This document shows positions 1 to 64,000 of a DNA stretch of 64,000 bases, piece by piece. Location: contig BAAHQB010000436.1 of NCBI GenBank assembly GCA_054601695.1, positions 1 to 64,000 of the forward strand, in the 5' to 3' direction. The notes beneath the pieces were generated by a model, which did not search any database, was not told where the DNA came from, and worked only from the letters and a program-made list of their open reading frames with translations. This DNA comes from Amorphochlora amoebiformis. Taxonomy: Eukaryota; Cercozoa; Chlorarachniophyceae. The first letter of the stretch is position 1; each line of letters opens with the position of its first letter. Both the position numbers and the translations under genes were made by a program.

Positions 1-1940
<1,940 letters not shown>

Positions 1941-3075
1941 CTACTACCTGTAACCGCATAATTTCCGCTTCTTTAGCTGTCATAGCATAGCTAGATAAAA
2001 CTTCTACTTTAGGCCGTGAGTCGCTAGCTATCCCTAGCTCTAGCGGCTATCTAGCTATAGCTACGAGAAACCGTAGGAACCCTTATCACCATGTTCTGAT
2101 ACCGTGGAAAATTTAGTCTAGTTTTATCTACAGATCAAGTGTATTCAACATCTACCAGCTGGTATCTAGGGTATATACTAGATATACTCTCTAGACTTTC
2201 GATCGATATGACTAGAAGTAGTGCTCGAGACATATGTATCCTAGGTATCTAGTATGTCTGTCTAGTCTGCATGTAGGAAAGTATATGTGTATACTAGATA
2301 TCTAGGATTTACTCAATAAATGTCTCTACTGTCTAGAATGTTAATCTGGTTTAGATCTATAGTAGCTTCTAGGCTTACATACTACAGTATACTCGTGAGT
2401 CGTGATACTCAAGTCCTTACTAAACTTGGCTAGGTTCTGATATCGTATACATTACTAAATTAATACTGATCTAGAAACTAGAGATAATCCGATGATATCT
2501 AGGATATATATATATATATATATATATATAACCTAGATCTAGTAGATAACCGTTCGGAAGCTAGAATTCGAAGAATAAGGGAGGCTCTGAGTACGCACTG
2601 ATTAATTACAACCTGTACAAGATGCATTTTATACATACACCGCCAATCATGCAAAGCAGCCTGACTAACTCTAGAACTCGAAAGCTAGATAGCCAGCTAA
2701 ATCGAATGACAACAACACCCCTGTAGAACTTCAAAATTGACTTTTTTTCTTATACCCTTTTTTTTTTTTTTCTTAAATTACGCAAGCAACAGAGTAAATA
2801 CTCTAAATTTAAATCTAGTTCATCACATAGTATGTATTCTGTGAAACCAAGATCTGCAGGTATGTATAATGTAGATAATTATATATTCCATAGAGTGGGA
2901 TTAACACCAAAGTCAAGGATAGACCCTAAGAAAGTAAAATAAAAGCTAAACGTTCAAAGGCGCTTAATTAACTGCGGGAAATAGGTGAAAAAATGAATTC
3001 TTCGCTATTATTCATACAATTAGCCTTTTCTGCTTAATAGCGTGTAAGCATTTATACTAAATATAGCATTTAATG

Positions 3076-3120
<45 letters not shown>

Positions 3121-3617
3121 CACACACACACACACACATATATATACATACATATATATATATATATATTTGAAAGGAAACAAACCCATAGGGACACAAA
3201 CTCGTCTATCCGAGAATATAGTAAGACATAGTTAGTGCGCTAAATTAAAAAGAAAAATCTTTACGTAAAATATAAAAGCATATAACTAGGTATATAAAGC
3301 CTATTTAAGGAGGAAAAAGAGGGAGAAGATAATAACGCGCGAGGAGATTTTTTTTTTTTTTTTAAAAAAATAGACCAAAAAAAATGTGTTAAAAAGTACG
3401 AATAAAAATATATATATATATAAGAAATCTTAAATTCCCAGCCATTTTTTGTTTTTTTTCTCCTTTTTCACGTTTTCTCATTCTTTTCGTTTGTTTTTCG
3501 AATTTCTTTTCCTTTCCTTCTTGTGGATTAAATACAAAATTATAAAATTATGTATTGCATATATATATATATACATATATGTATATATATATTTATATAT
3601 ATATATACTATATGTAG
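1941..3617. other. Convergent gap between genes 1 and 2
   Basis: It starts with a CTAG-rich tract (1961-2720), then AT-rich unique sequence with poly-T/poly-A runs (about 2745-2775, 3348-3385), one (TA)n/(CA)n array (3079-3170), and unremarkable AT-rich sequence up to the stop codon of gene 2 on the minus strand. No gene is seen. Confidence 0.6.
1961..2720. repeat. CTAG-rich tract 1
   Basis: By eye about 25 CTAG tetramers occur here, against about three expected by chance. They sit in degenerate contexts such as tatctaggat, tctagac and actagat, so the tract is full of small palindromes. It directly follows the stop codon of gene 1 in a convergent gap. Confidence 0.7.
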
Positions 3618-22219
<18,602 letters not shown>

Positions 22220-22803
22220 GGGAGATGCCCCTATTGGTCACAGACGAAAGAAAAATGGAGAATGTTCAGAGGAAAAGCAGGAGGAAGGTTATAGGTCGAA
22301 TTTACCACCGCGAGAGGGGAAGATGCTCCAGCGTCGACGAGATAACACACCTGAAAGTATGACAGATTAAACGTTGCTCAAGATTCATGTCCGCTCTGGT
22401 AGTCAGAGCACTATTTCTCAGCGGGAAAACTCACTGTCATCCTTGAAAGCCGGATCTCCAGGTCCGGCGAGCAGCGTGTGAAACAGACCGAAGGCTATTA
22501 CAGCCTGGTAGAGCATCGAGAAGGTGCCCTATGTCCGCCCGGTCCGTCCCGAGTTGTTCCAGGAGAGTCTTAAAAGCCCGGATATGTCACGCGCACACAC
22601 AACAGCACTCAATGTAACCCCCGTGACACCTGCACGTGTTTCTCTGTCACTCATAGATGTCACGCTGAAATACCTTCGCGGAAACGTGGCCGGATTTGGT
22701 TGATTTCTCCTGATTATTACAGTTCAGCCGTTGGGATTTTTTGGGGGAGGGTCTTGTTGATCGACGACCGTCCTTCAGAACGCGGTGAAGCCGAAAGTTG
22801 CAC
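22220..22803. promoter_or_regulatory. Divergent intergenic/promoter region between genes 2 and 3
   Basis: Unique, repeat-free sequence of about 580 bp separates the two divergent start codons (22219 on -, 22804 on +). It lacks the (TA)n that fills the introns, which is itself evidence that it is functionally constrained. It contains a perfect 6-bp stem, gccgga/tccggc, around 22450-22470. No convincing TATA box was seen. An open + strand frame across part of it is discussed under rejected items. Confidence 0.5.
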
Positions 22804-23841
22804 ATGCCTGCGTATTCGGAAGACAACCACCCTTCGTTTGACAAGGAGAATGCAAAAAGGTATTGGCGCACGCGAAAATTGCCAAGATCCAACCTGTTTT
22901 TCACATCTACAGCTCGTCTGCGGGCAAACAAAACGAGGATGAGGCGCCTCAGAAGGCCCAGAAGAGTGTGACAGGGAAACGAAGGGCTTTAGCGACCGTC
23001 TATTATCAGAATAAAACCTTTGATTCAGAGGGTCCGAGTCAGAGCGGTGCGAAAACACCGAAGGGACAGCGGCCCCGTCGACGATCTAGCGATGCGCAAT
23101 TGCAGGAACCCTTACGGAGAGACCCGTTTGTGTATCTTTCTCCGACAGCCCCATCAGCTCCTCAAACAGGAGTAGGTTATCTTCCCGAGAGAGGCGTTCA
23201 CGATCAGTTAATCTGGACCTCAAACCCTCCCACTACACCGGAGGTACACGATTGTTTTGCTTTCGAGGGTTATATGTTTCTTTATAGCTGAATGCTCAGG
23301 TGTTTTCACCACCGCTAAAAGAGCGACCTGAAGAACAAAACAAGCCAATGGTTGATTGGGCGGTCAAGAACCAGAAATTAAAGGTGGGAAATATATATTT
23401 TCCTGTCAATTCCCATTGTCACTGATGCCAAAATTTCTCTCGTTATATTACACTGCTTCTCGACATAAAACATGGAAACCACATACTTAGTAACTACTGC
23501 ATTCCCTCGCTGCTCTTTGAGGATCACTCCACATGCATATCTCAGGCTCTAGGTTGCACAGCGAATACCGGAGGACAAGATATCTCTCAGACATTCCTGA
23601 TGGGACAATTACTTCGGTCGTCACCGGTACGAAATGTCCTGACCGCTTCATACCAAACGGATTGGATTTAACACTGTTCCTCACAGCCAGAATTTGTCGA
23701 GAGCATCGGAGGAATGGGAAGTCTACCACAAGCAGTTGCCACTCCAGTACAACATACATCTTCAAGTCGCCGGAAAACGAGCGGAACACATTCCCCGGTA
23801 ATCAGTCACACCACCCAACCGCTCATACACCTTACCTGTAC

Positions 23842-23889
<48 letters not shown>

Positions 23890-23909
23890 TATACACACAT
23901 ATATACATA

Positions 23910-23940
<31 letters not shown>

Positions 23941-23963
23941 ATATATACATATTACATACACAT

Positions 23964-24006
<43 letters not shown>

Positions 24007-24029
24007 TGTGGATATAAATAAATAAATAA

Positions 24030-24112
<83 letters not shown>

Positions 24113-24190
24113 CATATATATATATATATATTATATATACACATACACACATATATATATATATATGCATATGTATATATTCATATAATA

Positions 24191-24227
<37 letters not shown>

Positions 24228-24322
24228 AACCCTAAGCCGACGCCTAACCCAACGTCCTAACCCGACGCCTATCCCGACTCCCTAACAAGACGCCCTAACC
24301 CTAACCCAACGCCTAACCCCTA

Positions 24323-24396
<74 letters not shown>

Positions 24397-24993
24397 CTAC
24401 TGTATATGTACATGAAAAATTGTTAAATATCTCTCCATTTCAGGAAGACGAGGATGCCCCCACTCCATTTCCCACCTTCGTGAAGCCAAGACACTTCGCT
24501 GGTACAACTCCGCCTGACATTCCTATAGCTGAGCCACTCATCAATAACAAGGTGTGTCGCGCATATCGCACAACGTGACATACAAATTCACTAGACTCAT
24601 TTCCTCCAGGAGCTTTTTGAGGAGCTCCCTGAGGCTCGCGGGATCGGGAGCCTGAATTTAAAGGAAGAGCACTCAGTTTATGTGGACCCCTTTGGTGCTT
24701 CTTCTGAAACAAGACCGATTAAGCAGCGCAAACGAAAGAAAGAAAAGTCGGAAGGCAAGATCAGAACTTCCTCCAGAATCAAGGAGGTAGATACTTGAAA
24801 AACTCTTCCCGATGGCCTAATGTATTTCTTTTCTACAGCGTACGCAGAAGAAGTTTAAGGCTGACAGATCGTCGTGGGAACGGTCGCGAAAAGAGGAGGA
24901 GCGTGTTCAGCGAAGATATCTAGAAACGCCATCTTCTTTGGTACTTCACGAATATCACCATGGATATGCGTACCTTTAACGATCAACAAAGCA

Positions 24994-25056
<63 letters not shown>

Positions 25057-25120
25057 ATATATTATTATATATACATATATATATATATATAGACACATAT
25101 ATATATATACACATATGTAC

Positions 25121-25157
<37 letters not shown>

Positions 25158-25169
25158 CGTGTCTGTGTG

Positions 25170-25201
<32 letters not shown>

Positions 25202-25393
25202 CGAGCGTGTAATAAATAAAATCATTCCATCTGATACACAATAATCCATCAAATTGATATTTGACACTGTCCTCTCCCCCAGTACATGCTTGGAGATCCT
25301 GCTCCCGCGAGCGATGTCAATTGGTTCCGAGATTTGGTGAGCCAACGTCGGAGAAAGAGGAGGAAAAGAAGAATTCCGGTTGCCACGCTATGA
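22804..25393 (+). CDS. Basic, probably nuclear protein of unknown function (392 aa, 9 exons)
   Basis: Exons 22804-22859, 22913-23243, 23300-23417, 23562-23626, 23687-23797, 24444-24551, 24610-24786, 24839-24940 and 25283-25393 join to 1,179 nt with consistent phases. The ATG is the first after an in-frame TGA. Most acceptors are pyrimidine-rich (ctctccccag, tttcctccag). No enzyme domain is visible. The protein is hydrophilic: a KEN triplet at residues 14-16 (FDKENAK), Ser/Pro-rich segments, a basic cluster KQRKRKKEK (about 301-309), a charged stretch rich in Arg/Glu, and a very basic C-terminal tract [10 protein letters not shown] (377-386). Two basic clusters suggest nuclear localisation. 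The exon 3 donor at 23417 was chosen because the nearer one (after 23383) breaks phase, so this junction is the weakest. Function is not recognised. Confidence 0.72.
24225..24320. repeat. Variant telomere-type repeat in gene 3 intron 5
   Basis: CCCTAA units alternate with a gacgcctaacccaac variant, between two (TA)n arrays. Confidence 0.75.
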
Positions 25394-30409
<5,016 letters not shown>

Positions 30410-30559
30410 CTTGGAGCGCGGAATCCAGGATTACAAAAGTAAAATTCGGTTTTGTCAAAATAAAAGCTCGGTCAGCAACGTACACGTGTCTTTCGATTTC
30501 TTTGGGTCCCGTGGGTGCCGAAGGCGCGTATCTCCAACCGCCCGGGGCTGAGAAGACAA
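30410..30559. promoter_or_regulatory. 150-bp bidirectional promoter region of genes 4 and 5
   Basis: The start codons at 30409 (-) and 30560 (+) are 150 bp apart in GC-richer unique sequence. A TATA-like element, gctataaatagc, lies at about 30342-30353 inside exon 1 of gene 4. It is correctly placed to drive the + gene with a 5' leader of roughly 180 nt, but it is nearly palindromic and coding on the other strand, so its role is uncertain. The short shared region suggests co-regulation of two presequence-bearing proteins. Confidence 0.45.
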
Positions 30560-55035
<24,476 letters not shown>

Positions 55036-55044
55036 GTAAATTTG

Positions 55045-55790
55045 GTTAGGGTTAGGGTTAAGGCTAGGGTTAGGGTTAAGGCTAGTGTTAGGGTTAGGGT
55101 TAGGTTTAGGTTTAGGGTTAGGGTTAGGGTTAGGATCAGATTATTCAGCATGTCTTAGTCCGGGGACCATTGACTCGGTTAGGGTTAGGGTTAGGGTTTG
55201 GGTTAGGGTTAGGGTTAGGGTTACGGCTAGGGTTTGGGTTAGGGTTAGGGTTAGGGCTCGGGTTTGGGCTAGGGTTAGGGTTAGGGTTAGGGTTAGGATC
55301 AGATTATTCAGCATGTCTTAGTCCGAGGACCATTGACTCGCTTAGGGTTAGGGTTAGGGTTAGGGTTAGAGTTTGGGTTAGGGTTAGAGTTAGGTTAGGG
55401 CTAGGGTTAGGGCTAGGGTTAGGGTTAGGGTTAGGGTTAGGATCGGATTATTCAGCATGTCTTAGTCCGAGGACCATTGACTCGGTTGGGGTTAGGGTTA
55501 GGGCTAGGGTTTGGGTTAGGGTTAGAGTTAGGGTTAGGGCTAGGGTTAGGGCTAGGGTTAGGGTTAGGGTTAGGGTTAGGGTTAGGGTTAGGGTTAGGGT
55601 TAGTGTTAAGGTTAGGGTTAGGGTTAGGATGAAATCATTCAGCATGTCTTAGTCCGAGGACCATTGACTTGGTCAGGGTTAGGGTTAGGGTTAGGGTTAG
55701 GGTTAGGGTTAGGGTTTGGGTTTGGGATAGGGTTAGGGTTAGGGTTAGGGTTAGGGTTAGGGTTTAGGTTGGGATTTAGCACGTCTGGTT
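55045..55790. repeat. TTAGGG array with exon-like inserts, just past the gene 5 stop codon
   Basis: The TTAGGG array starts about 10 bp after the TAG at 55035. Four inserts of about 45 bp (ggatcagattattcagcatg, then tcttagtccgaggaccattgactcg) occur at about 55134, 55300, 55440 and 55628. Each looks like an acceptor (ttattcag), 29 nt, and a donor made of gttaggg. Confidence 0.85.
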
Positions 55791-56095
55791 ACATCCAGGG
55801 TTAGGATTACTTATAGGTTAGGGTAAGGAATGATAAAGAATGGAGAGATTAGAGCATATTATAGTTAGGGTTAGACTAAGATCCTTTGTTTATCTTTAGG
55901 TAAAACCAAACCGAACGATATAATAGCCTCTAATCTCAATCTTAACCCTAACCGTAACCCGGAGTCTAACCCTGACATTAGGTAGTTCCAAGATAAAAGC
56001 GTTGTAAAAATCTACTCCACGACTTTCTCTTACCCTTATCTCTCTTTTTCTCTCCGCGCTGTCTCTTTGTGTCTTTCTCTCCGCTGTTTCTCTGG

Positions 56096-56128
<33 letters not shown>

Positions 56129-56543
56129 TATATTATATATATATATATATATATATTAAATGAGGAGAGAGAGTATCTCTCTCTCTCTCTCTCTCTCTCT
56201 TTCCCGAGAGGATTTATAGAAGTAAGCGAGCGAAAAGGTGAATAACGGAAAAAAAAAAAATGAGTTAGGGGACCAAGTAAGTATGCATTCGATTGAGACG
56301 AAAAGTTTAAATTATATTGCTAATTTAATAACCATCATGACGAAAAATTACATCAAAGTGTGCTTTTTGAATGTTTTTTGCGTTTGTTTAATATGTTCAT
56401 CTGACATTTCGTGACAGCTACTGAGTTTTTGTATGTACATGTGTGTAACAATCTATACAGTGTAAATCTATAAATAAAAATCTGTATATGTGTGTGTGTA
56501 TGTATATATGTATATATACTGTGTACTATATACTATATATGTG

Positions 56544-56589
<46 letters not shown>

Positions 56590-56656
56590 CATATATACAC
56601 ATCTAGCGTGTGTATGTGTATATATACCGTCTTGTGTACTATATACTATATATGTG

Positions 56657-56696
<40 letters not shown>

Positions 56697-56879
56697 ATAC
56701 TAGCATATATACATATATACACATCTAGACATGTACTATAAATATATAATACTATATATATATATATGTATACATACATATATATATATATATATATGTG
56801 TATATATGTATATGTGTTTATGTACGTTTGCGTATATGTTTCCATAGTACACACACCTACTCAGTAGGTATCTGGGTTT

Positions 56880-56914
<35 letters not shown>

Positions 56915-56919
<5 letters not shown>

Positions 56920-57310
56920 CTAGGTCTAGTAGGTAATATCTAGAATTATAGATGTCATAGTATATATATACTACTAGAGTAACCTAACTAGACTTAGACG
57001 TAATCATTGAACGATTCTCTAGATTCTAGTAAACACTAGGTAACGAAGGTATACGTATCTAGGTACTAGTAACAGGTACACAAGGCTCTAGCCAAATATT
57101 AGACTTCGTAGACGTATAAGACTAAGATAGCCACAACAATCTAGACCGTAGACTATTAATCTCTAGAATCTAGCCATGCATGGTGCAGTTAAAACTCTAG
57201 AAACTAGAAAATCGAAATATTGATATTCTAGATAGTAGTTAACTTGGTAAAAATTATGAAGAATAACTAGAATAATCATTCAAGTTCTCACGAATCGAAA
57301 AAGCTAGTTA
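56915..57310. repeat. CTAG-rich tract 3
   Basis: About 20 CTAG tetramers lie within some 400 bp (for example ctctaggtctagtagg and ctagattctagtaa). The tract lies some 190 bp beyond the 3' end of gene 6 in the convergent gap between genes 5 and 6. Confidence 0.7.
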
Positions 57311-57498
57311 CTACCTCGACCCACGCTGAAACAGTCGATCCCAGATTATCTCTGGTTCGACAGCTTGACAGGCGTGGACTCAGGTTTTGGACGACTGTGC
57401 AAGCAAATGATGCAGCCTGCTTTCGATCTTTAAGAAGAGGAGTCTGAGAAGAATATTGGCAACTCTGAGGATCAGAATTAAGCCAAGTAAAATGGAGC

Positions 57499-58460
57499 TC
57501 AAAACTTCACGGGGCTGGAAATCCTAGGGTTGAACTTTCGCATCATATCGAAGCCACCCCCTCCATTAAGCTGGCTGTAAGAGCGTTTTTTGGACTGGAG
57601 TACGTCTTGTGGGTAGCCCTTGAACTTTTGGTGGCTCATCATAAAGCTCCGTCGGTTGGGGATGAGCTGGGGGAGGCCTTTTCCCTTCCCTGCTTGAACA
57701 TGGAAGCCAGATGTCTGCTTTGATGAGGTCCTGTGAGAATCGGACCTCTGCATCCAGTCCATCTTCCTGGAAATTCAAAAGTGGATCAGCCCTCTTTTTG
57801 GCCCCAAAAACCTTGTTTGAATATTCCTACCCTTTCTTTCCAAAGTGTACTTTAATGTGGTCGTTTAGCTGGTCGATTTTGGGGAAGCAGTCTCCGCAAA
57901 CATTGCACTGTATCAAAGGGGTGTTAGAGTTCATAGCAGTGCTAAAAAAACTGCCATACCTTGAAGGCGTTCAGCAGATGGAACCTCAAGTGCTGGTTTA
58001 GTTTGTCCTGGGTATCGAAGGACTCACGACACTGAGTACACTTGAAAGCTTCACCCATATTGTGGCTGTAAAGATGCCGTTGGAGTCTGTACTTTTGAGT
58101 GTACTTTTGTCCGCACTGAGAACACGTCAAAGTTATTCACACACGCAAACGAGGAAAATGGTTTTACCACTGGGCACGATAAGGTTGGAGTTTCGCTCCC
58201 TCTGCTGTGGTCGACAGTGTTTACGTGGTGGATGAGGGCATCAACGGTGTCAAATCTTTTGCGGCAGCCCGGACACCCGAAGGGTTCCTTCTCGATTACT
58301 GAGAGAATCTCTTGAGTGATGGGAGCCCCGCTGCCTTTCTTCAAGGGAGCTTCTGCTTTCAAAATGCATACTCAAGTTGATGTTTATTAACAATGCAATG
58401 TCTATCCTCACCTTTCCTCACGAGGGACGCGTCCATTGATTGATAGTCGACTACCTGCAT
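57499..58460 (-). CDS. C2H2 zinc-finger protein (244 aa, 5 exons)
   Basis: Exons in transcription order: 58460-58412, 58352-58168, 58115-57960, 57907-57831 and 57766-57499 (735 nt; introns 52-64 bp). The ATG is the first after an in-frame TGA. Four fingers run from about residue 40: CPGC...HHVNTVDH, CPVC...HLYSH, CTQC...HLRFH and CNVC...HIKVH, each with the C-x2-C spacing and the last three with H-x3-H. A basic, Gly/Ser-rich tail follows, ending RISSPVKF. Role: probable nucleic-acid-binding nuclear protein, target unknown. Two introns are phase 0 and sit inside or directly before the Cys pair of a finger. Intron 1 ends in a tandem acceptor (aagcag), giving isoforms with or without one Ala codon. 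In contrast to its neighbours, its introns are short and contain no microsatellite. If the intron at 57767-57830 were retained, the protein would stop at a TAG directly after finger 4. Confidence 0.85.
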
Positions 58461-58877
58461 TGTTGACTTTTTAGACAGAAGTCTCAGAACTCAGAACACC
58501 TTGCAGCCGACAAGCGTGATGATTGACTGATGGGTAGCTGTTCTTTTGAGGCACCTTTTAACCAAGCGAATTAACTTAAAAAGTTTCAATAATATCAAAT
58601 GTATAAATCTAATCTGCACTATTAACAAAAGGGGAACAATTGATGTATCTTACTGAAGTTAGACTTCTCAAGTTAGATTCTAAATTTCATTGAATTAAGC
58701 CTTGATAGATCTATTTCTTGGGTAAATCCCGGGATTAAGCAAACGGGCCCCGGAATAAATCCCGGGGAAGAAGTATGGAGAATCGCTGGGGATCTCCGAA
58801 ATGAGAAGGAATCCCGGTTATTGTAGCAAAATCACGGGAATCCCCGGAAGAATCTCAGAAGCTTCTTTGGAGGTCAA
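58461..58877. promoter_or_regulatory. Divergent intergenic/promoter region between genes 6 and 7
   Basis: About 420 bp of unique sequence lies between the start codons at 58460 (-) and 58878 (+). It is free of (TA)n. Its right half repeats short dyads built on atcccgg/ccgggga (for instance aaatcccggg, aatcccgggg, ggaatcccgg and gggaatcccc at about 58720-58850), which could be protein-binding sites or simply local base composition. Confidence 0.45.
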
Positions 58878-63502
<4,625 letters not shown>

Positions 63503-63511
63503 GTAATTTGA

Positions 63512-64000
<489 letters not shown>

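Larger units (their letters stand above)
55036..57498. other. Convergent gap between genes 5 and 6
   Basis: From left to right: a TTAGGG block with four exon-like 45-bp inserts (55045-55790), degenerate TTAGGG/CCCTAA remnants to about 55980, short CT and GA runs, unique AT-rich sequence (56220-56480), (TA)n with a duplicated segment (about 56480-56540 and 56605-56660, both containing tgtgtactatatactatatatgtg), a CTAG-rich tract (56915-57310), and unique sequence to the zinc-finger stop at 57499. No gene is recognised. Confidence 0.6.

Noticed and set aside
22380-22700. tRNA or structured RNA in the divergent gap (hairpin gccggatctccaggtccggc)
   Set aside because: Only one short stem-loop is visible. 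No acceptor/T-arm pattern or other RNA family signature could be recognised.

Overview
The window is nuclear DNA of a eukaryote whose non-coding part has been taken over by simple sequence: (TA)n arrays almost everywhere, interspersed blocks of CCCTAA/TTAGGG telomere-type repeat, and long GA/CT tracts. No bacterial, organellar, rRNA or tRNA features were recognised. Most long open frames are translations of these repeats (IYIYIY, NPNPNP, SLSLSL, REREREE) and are not genes. When short GC-richer islands between the arrays are read as exons with GT...AG boundaries and their reading phases are chained, seven spliced genes emerge. Five are complete, two run off the edges, and every chain closes in frame. 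Two adjacent, divergent genes start with a signal-peptide-like segment followed by an Arg/Ser-rich stretch, as in bipartite presequences of complex (secondary red-type) plastids. Together with the TTAGGG repeat and extreme intron density this suggests an alga with a complex plastid, perhaps a stramenopile. The lineage is not proven.

Layout: (1) + strand, 3' end of an unknown gene, ending at 1940. (2) - strand, 22219 to 3618, an ABHD4/ABHD5 (CGI-58)-like alpha/beta hydrolase in about 32 exons with a long C-terminal extension. (3) + strand, 22804-25393, a 392-residue basic, probably nuclear protein of unknown function. (4) - strand, 30409 to 27227, a small protein with an N-terminal targeting region and one C-terminal membrane helix. 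(5) + strand, 30560-55035, a 555-residue protein in 26 exons whose C-terminal half is an IRG-like (immunity-related/p47-type) GTPase domain with motifs G1 to G5. (6) - strand, 58460 to 57499, a 244-residue C2H2 zinc-finger protein. (7) + strand, from 58878 past the right edge, unknown. Strand alternates strictly: three divergent pairs with short promoters and three convergent pairs. Each convergent gap carries a tract extraordinarily rich in CTAG.

The most unusual feature is how introns have grown. Many exons are accompanied by several partial copies, each made of one splice site plus roughly 20-40 bp of the adjoining exon edge and embedded in (TA)n. Some arrays repeat the 3' exon edge with its donor, downstream of the true exon. 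Others repeat the acceptor with the 5' exon edge, upstream of it. Telomere-type arrays also abut exons so closely that the repeat itself forms the first or last intron bases. Coding sequence is about 7% of gene 5 (1,668 nt in 24.5 kb). All gene models are hand-made from the sequence alone, and RNA data would be the decisive test.
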